DNA of 9,873 nt, taken from assembly GCA_903853515.1 (NCBI GenBank), contig CAINTU010000114.1:1-9873 (forward strand), read 5' to 3'. A program made the position numbers and the translations under genes. Below the pieces are notes generated by a model, which was given only the letters and a program-made list of their open reading frames with translations, had not been told where the DNA came from and searched no databases. Numbering within the stretch: the first letter of the stretch is position 1; every line of letters begins with the position of its first letter. This DNA is from an uncultured Micrococcales bacterium (GTDB lineage Bacteria; Actinomycetota; Actinomycetes; Actinomycetales; Microbacteriaceae). Positions 5,158 through 9,873 of the stretch are shown piece by piece.

Positions 5158-5186
5158 TTGCAAACTAGCCCAGAGAGTGCTAAAAA
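5158..5186 (+). promoter_or_regulatory. Candidate groEL promoter
   Basis: TTGCAA (5158-5163) and TAAAAA (5181-5186) are spaced 17 bases apart, each matching four of six consensus positions. This puts the start of transcription near 5193, inside the CIRCE operator, as expected for HrcA repression. Confidence 0.45.
5175..5183 (+). promoter_or_regulatory. Extra CIRCE half-site
   Basis: GAGTGCTAA here is identical to the right arm of the full operator and lies seven bases upstream of the left arm. It overlaps the candidate -10 box. With the left arm it forms an everted pair. Confidence 0.75.
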
Positions 5187-5190
5187 AGAG

Positions 5191-5217
5191 TTAGCACTCG
5201 CATTCGCAGAGTGCTAA
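5191..5217 (+). promoter_or_regulatory. CIRCE operator (HrcA binding site)
   Basis: TTAGCACTC, nine spacer bases, then GAGTGCTAA: an exact match to the CIRCE consensus, 40 bases before the groEL start. HrcA binds this element and represses chaperonin genes until heat shock. The hrcA gene is not in the window. Confidence 0.97.
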
Positions 5218-5257
5218 TAAATCGATTCTTTACCCGTCCAGGAGGGCGTAATCCACC

Positions 5258-6877
5258 ATGGCAAAAATCATCACGTTTGATGAAGAGGCCCGTCGCGGTC
5301 TAGAGCGCGGTCTGAACATTCTGGCCGACACAGTCAAAGTAACCCTCGGCCCACGCGGCCGCAACGTTGTGCTCGAGCGCAAATACGGCGCACCAACAAT
5401 CACCAATGATGGTGTTTCGATCGCTAAAGAAATCGAGCTAGAAGACCCGTTCGAAAGAATTGGCGCCGAGCTCGTTAAAGAAGTTGCTAAAAAGACTGAT
5501 GAGGTCGCTGGCGACGGCACCACTACAGCAACAGTTTTGGCGCAGGCACTTGTCAAAGAGGGCCTGCGAAACGTTGCAGCCGGCGCAGACCCAATCAGCC
5601 TTCGCCGTGGCATCGACAAAGCAGTTGCTGCCGTCATCGAGCAGCTGTTCGCACAGGCTAAGCCGGTCGAGACCAACGAGCAAATCGCAGCCACCGCTTC
5701 GATCTCTGCAGGTGACCCTGCAATCGGTGCAATCATCGCCGAGGCAATCGAGAAGGTTGGCAAAGAGGGCGTTGTAACCGTTGAAGAGTCAAACACCTTC
5801 GGCATCACTCTTGAGACCACCGACGGTATGCGCTTCGACAAGGGTTATATCTCGGGTCTATTCGTTACCGACCCAGAGCGTCAAGAGGCAGTTCTTGAAG
5901 ATGCATACATCTTGATTGCCAACAGCAAGATTTCAAGTGTTCAAGAAATTGTGCCTGTTGTCGAAAAGGTCATGCAGTCTGGTCGCCCACTTTTGATCAT
6001 CGCTGAAGACATCGAAGGCCAGGCTTTGGCTACTTTGGTTGTCAACAAGATGCGCGGAATGTTCAAGTCAGTTGCCGTCAAGGCTCCTGGCTTTGGCGAT
6101 CGTCGCAAGGCAATGTTGCAAGACATCGCAATCTTGACCGGCGGCACCGTGGTTACCGAAGAGCTTGGTCTAAAGCTTGAGAACACCACCGTCGAGATGT
6201 TGGGTATGGCTCGCAAGGTCGTTATCACCAAGGATGAAACCACCATCGTTGATGGTGCTGGCGAGAAGGACCAGATCGCTGGTCGTGTCGAGCAGATCCG
6301 CCGCGAAATTGCAAACACAGACAGTGACTATGACCGCGAGAAGTTGCAAGAGCGACTAGCTAAGCTTTCGGGTGGCGTTGCAGTTATCAAGGCAGGTGCA
6401 GCAACCGAGGTTGAGCTCAAAGAGCGCAAGCACCGCATCGAAGACGCAGTTCGCAACGCTAAAGCAGCAGTTGAAGAAGGCATCGTCGCCGGTGGTGGCG
6501 TTGCTTTGATTCAGGCTGGCAAGGTTGCCTTCGAGTCGCTAAAGCTAGAAGGCGACGAGGCAACCGGTGCAAACATCGTTCGCGTCGGCATCTCAGCACC
6601 TTTGAAGCAGATTGCGATCAACGCTGGCCTTGAGCCAGGCGTTGTAGTCGAAAAGGTTGCAAACCTACCTTCAGGTCACGGCCTAAACGCCGCGACTGGT
6701 GAATACGTCGACATGCTAAAGGCCGGCATCAACGACCCAGTTAAGGTGACTCGCTCTGCTTTGCAGAACGCCGCATCGATCGCTGGTTTGTTCTTGACGA
6801 CCGAAGCAGTTGTCGCAGACAAGCCTGTTCCTGCTGGCGCTGCAGCGCAGATGCCACAGGGCGGAATGGACTTCTAA
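5258..6877 (+). CDS. groEL: Chaperonin GroEL (Hsp60)
   Basis: The 539-residue protein is full length for the family. GroEL forms a double-ring cytoplasmic chamber that folds proteins with ATP and the GroES lid. The ATP-binding GDGTTT lies at residues 85-90. The cpn60 signature AAVEEGIVAGGG lies at 403-414, and D396 matches the E. coli ATPase residue D398. The C-terminus ends in MPQGGMDF, the hydrophobic Gly/Met tail of the main actinobacterial chaperonin (often called GroEL2). It is unlike the His-rich tail of the secondary GroEL1. No groES is adjacent, as is usual for that type; groES is expected elsewhere. Expression is under a CIRCE operator. The ribosome-binding site AGGAGG (5240-5245) is strong but rather far (12 bases) from the ATG. 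Codon use looks like that of a highly expressed gene. Confidence 0.98.
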   Translation: MAKIITFDEEARRGLERGLNILADTVKVTLGPRGRNVVLERKYGAPTITNDGVSIAKEIELEDPFERIGAELVKEVAKKTDEVAGDGTTTATVLAQALVKEGLRNVAAGADPISLRRGIDKAVAAVIEQLFAQAKPVETNEQIAATASISAGDPAIGAIIAEAIEKVGKEGVVTVEESNTFGITLETTDGMRFDKGYISGLFVTDPERQEAVLEDAYILIANSKISSVQEIVPVVEKVMQSGRPLLIIAEDIEGQALATLVVNKMRGMFKSVAVKAPGFGDRRKAMLQDIAILTGGTVVTEELGLKLENTTVEMLGMARKVVITKDETTIVDGAGEKDQIAGRVEQIRREIANTDSDYDREKLQERLAKLSGGVAVIKAGAATEVELKERKHRIEDAVRNAKAAVEEGIVAGGGVALIQAGKVAFESLKLEGDEATGANIVRVGISAPLKQIAINAGLEPGVVVEKVANLPSGHGLNAATGEYVDMLKAGINDPVKVTRSALQNAASIAGLFLTTEAVVADKPVPAGAAAQMPQGGMDF

Positions 6878-6900
6878 ACAACTCCCTTGTTTGAAGAACA

Positions 6901-6945
6901 AAAAATCAGCGCCGAGCCAGAAATGGTTCGGCGCTGATTTTTTTT
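6901..6945. terminator. Terminator shared by groEL and the WXG100 gene
   Basis: A 15-bp stem (6901-6915 with 6928-6942) with core TCAGCGCCGA/TCGGCGCTGA is flanked by an A-run and eight T residues. It lies 23 bases after the groEL stop and 20 bases beyond the convergent WXG100 stop, and is symmetrical enough to work both ways. Confidence 0.93.
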
Positions 6946-6965
6946 GCCTAGCTTTAGCAAATGCT

Positions 6966-7256
6966 TTAGGCCATGAAAAGGCGCTGATTTGCCATTTCGA
7001 TTTCGCTGTATTGCTGAGCCGCCACTCGCAGCGCTTGGCCGAGTTCGCCAAGCTGAGTGTCGACCGTAGTCGCAGTCGTCTTCCAGCGGATTACAAGATC
7101 TTGAAAACTGTTTGCCGCTTGACCGCGCCAAACATCTTGCAATGCCAACAACTGGGAATGTAACGCATCTACCTCGCCCTGCAATTTTGCAATTGTTGCC
7201 TGAATCGTTGAATTCGCAGCCAGAACCTGTTCGCTGTCTACTTGAATTTGTGCCAT
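6966..7256 (-). CDS. WXG100-family (ESAT-6-like) protein
   Basis: The 96-residue, probably all-helical protein has the hairpin-turn motif W43-R-G45 midway, flanked by two helices rich in Ala, Gln and Leu. F51 follows the turn in the usual spacing. Near the C-terminus, Y83-S-E-I-E87 fits the YxxxD/E signal for type VII (ESX) secretion. These proteins are exported as four-helix dimers by an EccC/FtsK-type ATPase. No EccC, EccD, EccB, PE/PPE or toxin gene is in the window, so the partner is unknown. The ribosome-binding site AGGAGG (7268-7263) is excellent, six bases from the ATG. It is 74 bases downstream of the histidine kinase gene on the same strand, so it may be co-transcribed or have its own promoter; I see no convincing one. 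Confidence 0.9.
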   Translation of the reverse strand: MAQIQVDSEQVLAANSTIQATIAKLQGEVDALHSQLLALQDVWRGQAANSFQDLVIRWKTTATTVDTQLGELGQALRVAAQQYSEIEMANQRLFMA

Positions 7257-7330
7257 CGTTTACCTCCTTCGACACAAAGTTTTGCATCGACGAAGATTGC
7301 CGTTGGCGACCTACGACAATCTGTTGATAA

Positions 7331-8827
7331 CTATGCCGTCGGCAAGGTGAATCTAAACGTGGCCCCGCCGCCTGGGGTTTCATCGACAACAATGGTGCCG
7401 CCGTGGCGTTCAACAATGGCTTTGACGATGGCTAATCCTAGGCCGGTGCCGCCAGTGTTTTGATTGCGCGAAGAATCGGCGCGATAGAAACGCTCGAAAA
7501 CTTTGCTGCGCAATTGCACTGGGATTCCTTCGCCGTGATCGCGCACCTCGACGGTCACAAGTTTTGGCGCGCTGCCTGCCGCGACCTCAATCGGCGACGT
7601 CTTATCGCTGAACCGGCAAGCGTTAGAAAGCAGGTTCACGAGAATCTGTTTCACCTGAGGCTCATCAAACATCGCGACGATCTTCGAACCTGGCGCCAGC
7701 TCGGCACCATCAAGATCGGTCAAAGAAATGTTGGCCTTATCGAAAGCCACGCTCGCGTTTCGAATTGTGTCTCGAATAAGCGGCGCGAGATCGCCCTTGG
7801 TTGGGTTGAACTCGGCGACGCCATCTAGCCTGGCGAGATTCAGCAAGTCTTCGACCAGGTTGGTCATTCGCACTGCCTCTGCCTCAATGTGCTTCATCGC
7901 ATCGGCTACGTCGGCTTTGCTAGTCAGAGCGCCCTTGCGATAAAGCTCGGCATAGCCGCGCAAGGTAACCAAAGGTGTTCGTAGTTCATGGCTGGCATCG
8001 GCCACGAACCGGCGCATGCGATCGAGCGTGTCGTTGCGGGCAACAATCGACGTCTCGATTGAGCCGAGCATCTCGTTTAGCGATCGATTCAGACGAGACA
8101 ACTCAGTGTTGCCTGGCGCATCAAGCAAGCGGCGATCATATTGACCACGGCGCACCGCATCAGCCGCTGCAGACACTTCGCGAAGTGGTCGAAGCGCCGA
8201 CGATATTGTGAGCCACAAGCTTAACGTCGAGATAACTAGCAGCAACCCGGCAAAGACGATGCTGATGGCGCGATATTGGTCGAGAATCGCGTCACTCTGC
8301 GCCTGGGGCAGTGCCACCACGACTGAGCCGACACTGCCAACCAACGGCACTGCCACGAGTCGCCAGTGTCTTATAGCGTTTGGCCCCAGAGCGCTGCCCT
8401 TGGCGATGTCGGGCACATCGACGGGGGATCCGTGCAGCGACCCGACTGCAATCGAATTGAAGTTGGCCAAATTTGGCAAATTGGTCTGGTTGCCAGCGCC
8501 GGCGACAAAGCCGATTAGCACGACGCCATCGCTGTCGAGATAGGCAATGTAATAGCCGTTTGGCAAACCCGGCAGGGTTACCTGGTTGGTGGCAAGACGC
8601 TGTTCGATGGTTAGCGGGTCTTCTAGTGCCATCGACTTGGCAGTTTGCAACAACATGGTGTCGGTGTTCTGCTCGAGGTAGGTGCGCAAAACCTGCACCG
8701 TGCCGATTGACGTAATGGCCAACAGCAACGCAATAATCGCGACTGAGATACCGGTGAGGCGTGTGCGAAGCGAAATCCGAGACCAGCCCAAAGAAAGCTG
8801 CGAGAAATATTCGCGGCGCACAGGCAT
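7331..8827 (-). CDS. Sensor histidine kinase (HAMP-HisKA-HATPase_c)
   Basis: The 498-residue membrane kinase has TM1 (about residues 26-46), an extracytoplasmic sensor region of about 140 residues, TM2 (about 187-209), a HAMP linker (about 210-265) and the dimerisation/phosphoacceptor helix FVADASHELRTPL with H280. The ATPase domain follows: N-box QILVNLLSNACRF (394-406), G1 DHGEGIP (430-436), F-box VFERFYR (443-449) and G2 GGTGLGLAI (459-467). All catalytic residues are present. It should autophosphorylate on H280 and pass phosphate to the regulator encoded just upstream, four bases apart, a spacing that implies translational coupling. The layout resembles actinobacterial TcrY/TrcS/PhoR-type kinases. 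The sensor region has no recognisable domain or paired cysteines, so the signal is unknown. Confidence 0.96.
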   Translation of the reverse strand: MPVRREYFSQLSLGWSRISLRTRLTGISVAIIALLLAITSIGTVQVLRTYLEQNTDTMLLQTAKSMALEDPLTIEQRLATNQVTLPGLPNGYYIAYLDSDGVVLIGFVAGAGNQTNLPNLANFNSIAVGSLHGSPVDVPDIAKGSALGPNAIRHWRLVAVPLVGSVGSVVVALPQAQSDAILDQYRAISIVFAGLLLVISTLSLWLTISSALRPLREVSAAADAVRRGQYDRRLLDAPGNTELSRLNRSLNEMLGSIETSIVARNDTLDRMRRFVADASHELRTPLVTLRGYAELYRKGALTSKADVADAMKHIEAEAVRMTNLVEDLLNLARLDGVAEFNPTKGDLAPLIRDTIRNASVAFDKANISLTDLDGAELAPGSKIVAMFDEPQVKQILVNLLSNACRFSDKTSPIEVAAGSAPKLVTVEVRDHGEGIPVQLRSKVFERFYRADSSRNQNTGGTGLGLAIVKAIVERHGGTIVVDETPGGGATFRFTLPTA

Positions 8828-8831
8828 GTGG

Positions 8832-9539
8832 TTACTCTTCGTCGTTTTTGAAAGTGCGGAACATGTAGCCGACGCCGCGCTTTGTCTGAATCAATTCATT
8901 TTTGCTTAGCGGATCAATCTTCTTGCGAAGGTAAGAAACATAAGACTCTACGATTCCCATCTCACCGTTGAAATCATATTCCCACACGTGGTCAAGAATC
9001 TGCGCCTTGCTCATAACGCGGTTGGCGTTGTTCATCAAGAATCGAAGCAGCTTATATTCGGTAGGCGACAGGTCGATTGGTGTGCCGTTGACGAAAACCT
9101 CGTGGGCGTCTTGATCAATCGAGATCTCACCGACCTCTAGCATGCTGGCCTCAGCATCATCTTTTTGGCTGCGGCGCAATATTGCGTGAATTCGAGCGGT
9201 CAGCTCATCGATGCTGAATGGCTTTGTCATATAGTCATCGCCACCAACGGTCAGACCCATGACTTTGTTTTCTGGCTCATCTTTTGCACTCAAGAAAAGC
9301 ACCGGCACATCAAGGTTCATGCTGCGCAACTTTTTGACCACAGTGAATCCGTCGTGATCTGGCAGCATCACGTCTAGCACGATGATGTCTGGTTTTGATT
9401 TTTCGGCAACCAGCACGGCGTCGGTGCCATTAGCTACTGCACCAACTTCGAACCCGGCGAATTTGAGTTGCTTAGTCAGCAGCTCGCGAACACTTTCGGT
9501 GTCTTCAACGATTAGAACTCTTTTGCCTGTTTTGCTCAT
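8832..9539 (-). CDS. OmpR/PhoB-family response regulator
   Basis: The 235-residue DNA-binding regulator has a receiver domain (about residues 7-118) with acidic pair E12-D13 and phospho-acceptor D56 in VLDVMLPD. Switch S84 lies in FLSAKDEP and K106 in MTKPF. The C-terminal winged helix (about 133-231) includes recognition-helix region GIVESYVSYLRKKID and wing TKRGVGYMF. Phosphorylation by the downstream kinase should promote dimer binding to target promoters; the targets are unknown. Close relatives in actinobacteria include TcrX, TrcR and MprA types, but I cannot choose between them. The start has only a weak AGAG before it. A CATAAT box about 50 bases upstream on the minus strand (complement of about 9592-9597) is a possible promoter. 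Confidence 0.96.
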   Translation of the reverse strand: MSKTGKRVLIVEDTESVRELLTKQLKFAGFEVGAVANGTDAVLVAEKSKPDIIVLDVMLPDHDGFTVVKKLRSMNLDVPVLFLSAKDEPENKVMGLTVGGDDYMTKPFSIDELTARIHAILRRSQKDDAEASMLEVGEISIDQDAHEVFVNGTPIDLSPTEYKLLRFLMNNANRVMSKAQILDHVWEYDFNGEMGIVESYVSYLRKKIDPLSKNELIQTKRGVGYMFRTFKNDEE

Positions 9540-9693
9540 GGCTCTACTCTGTCAGCGAGTTCTCAGCCTAACCTGCAAAATACCTGAAATTATGCTGTGA
9601 AAAATTCTGAATCATTTAGCTTGGGATGCGCTGCCCGCGCCGCAGTTAGGGCTACCACGAGCTCGAGAGTGTGCGGGCTAGTGCAAGCCAGAG
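9540..9693 (-). other. Gap between XPB helicase and response regulator genes
   Basis: This 154-base gap probably holds the promoter of the two-component genes. CATAAT (minus) is the best -10 candidate, with a poor -35. I see no strong hairpin plus T-run to end the helicase transcript, so read-through into the regulator cannot be excluded. No small gene is convincing here. Confidence 0.4.
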
Positions 9694-9873
9694 TTAGAGC
9701 GCGTGCGAGTCTAGAATCTCGTAGCTATAGCCCTGCTCGGCTAAGAAGCGTTGGCGATTCTGGGCAAAGTCTTGGTCGACCGTGTCACGCGCAATCAGCG
9801 TATAAAAACTGGCAGTGCGGCCATCGGCTTTAGGTCGCAGCAATCGGCCTAGACGCTGCGCTTCTTCTTGGCG
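9694..9873 (-). CDS. XPB/ERCC3-family DNA helicase, C-terminal fragment (5' end cut by window)
   Basis: Only the last 59 codons and the TAA stop (9696-9694) lie in the window. The reading frame is open to the edge and translates to RQEEAQRLGRLLRPKADG, then FYTLIARDTVDQDFAQNRQR and a tail FLAEQGYSYEILD. The QRLGRLLRPK stretch is helicase motif VI with its arginine fingers. The tail matches what I recall of bacterial XPB (ERCC3-like) superfamily-2 helicases of actinobacteria, which unwind DNA with 3'-5' polarity and are linked to repair. Identification rests on this short but characteristic segment. It lies upstream of, and on the same strand as, the two-component genes; a functional link is not evident. 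Confidence 0.85.
   Translation of the reverse strand, partial: RQEEAQRLGRLLRPKADGRTASFYTLIARDTVDQDFAQNRQRFLAEQGYSYEILDSHAL

Noticed and set aside
5230..5841. 203-codon open frame on the minus strand across the start of groEL
   Set aside because: It lies antisense to an unmistakable groEL, has a Ser/Ala/Arg-rich composition typical of a codon-bias shadow, and has no ribosome-binding site or family resemblance.
6874..7416. 180-codon minus-strand frame overlapping WXG100, the kinase end and the groEL terminator
   Set aside because: It runs through a terminator and in another frame of the WXG100 gene, which has a perfect ribosome-binding site and family motifs; the frame has neither.
9597..9833. 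78-codon plus-strand frame at the right edge
   Set aside because: It overlaps antisense the recognisable C-terminus of the XPB helicase and has no ribosome-binding site.
1..9873. A multi-gene defence, prophage or insertion element
   Set aside because: No transposase, integrase, restriction, toxin-antitoxin or phage genes are visible, and nearly all coding space is taken by recognisable core genes.

Overview
This 9,873-base window is a stretch of actinobacterial chromosome. It carries a complete run of ordinary housekeeping, envelope and signalling genes, with a truncated gene at each end. The moderate base composition (about half G+C by eye), a free-standing groEL whose product ends in GGMDF, an XPB-type helicase, a WXG100 protein and a LytR_C-domain membrane protein near csp and groEL all fit an actinobacterium. 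The best guess is a small-genome freshwater Microbacteriaceae of the Rhodoluna/Aquiluna kind. That lineage call is inference from content and has not been checked by alignment.

Layout. Bases 1-649 (minus) hold the N-terminal 216 codons of a sugar-type ABC transporter ATPase. Pointing the other way are three envelope genes on the plus strand: a membrane-anchored DsbA-like thiol oxidoreductase (844-1707), a Tat-exported polysaccharide deacetylase (1749-2537) and a small lipoprotein (2624-3013) with its own terminator. A tRNA-Thr(TGT) follows at 3115-3190. Its 3' end and trailer are duplicated 104 bp downstream, and the trailer hairpin occurs three times. A strong bidirectional terminator (about 3354-3390) separates this from a convergent minus-strand pair: msrB (3684-4085) and a small lysine-rich membrane protein (3404-3673).

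The centre is a stress block on the plus strand. It contains a LytR_C-domain membrane protein (4169-4675), a cold-shock protein with a long leader (4876-5076) and groEL (5258-6877). groEL is preceded by a perfect CIRCE operator plus an extra half-site. A terminator at 6901-6945 serves groEL and the convergent gene that follows. The right part is on the minus strand and reads from high to low coordinates: the C-terminal 59 residues of an XPB-family helicase (9694-9873), an OmpR-type response regulator (8832-9539), its histidine kinase (7331-8827) four bases later, and a WXG100 (ESAT-6-like) protein (6966-7256).

How they work together: disulfide formation, cell-wall sugar editing, repair of oxidised methionine, cold-shock RNA chaperoning and protein folding are largely independent maintenance functions, with the two-component system as the local regulator. 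I see no new multi-gene defence or mobile system. The features most worth a second look are small-scale: the tRNA-tail duplication with a possible decayed tRNA copy, the three-half-site CIRCE array, competing pairings in the csp leader, an apparently leaderless deacetylase gene and a WXG100 protein next to a two-component system without visible secretion-machine genes.
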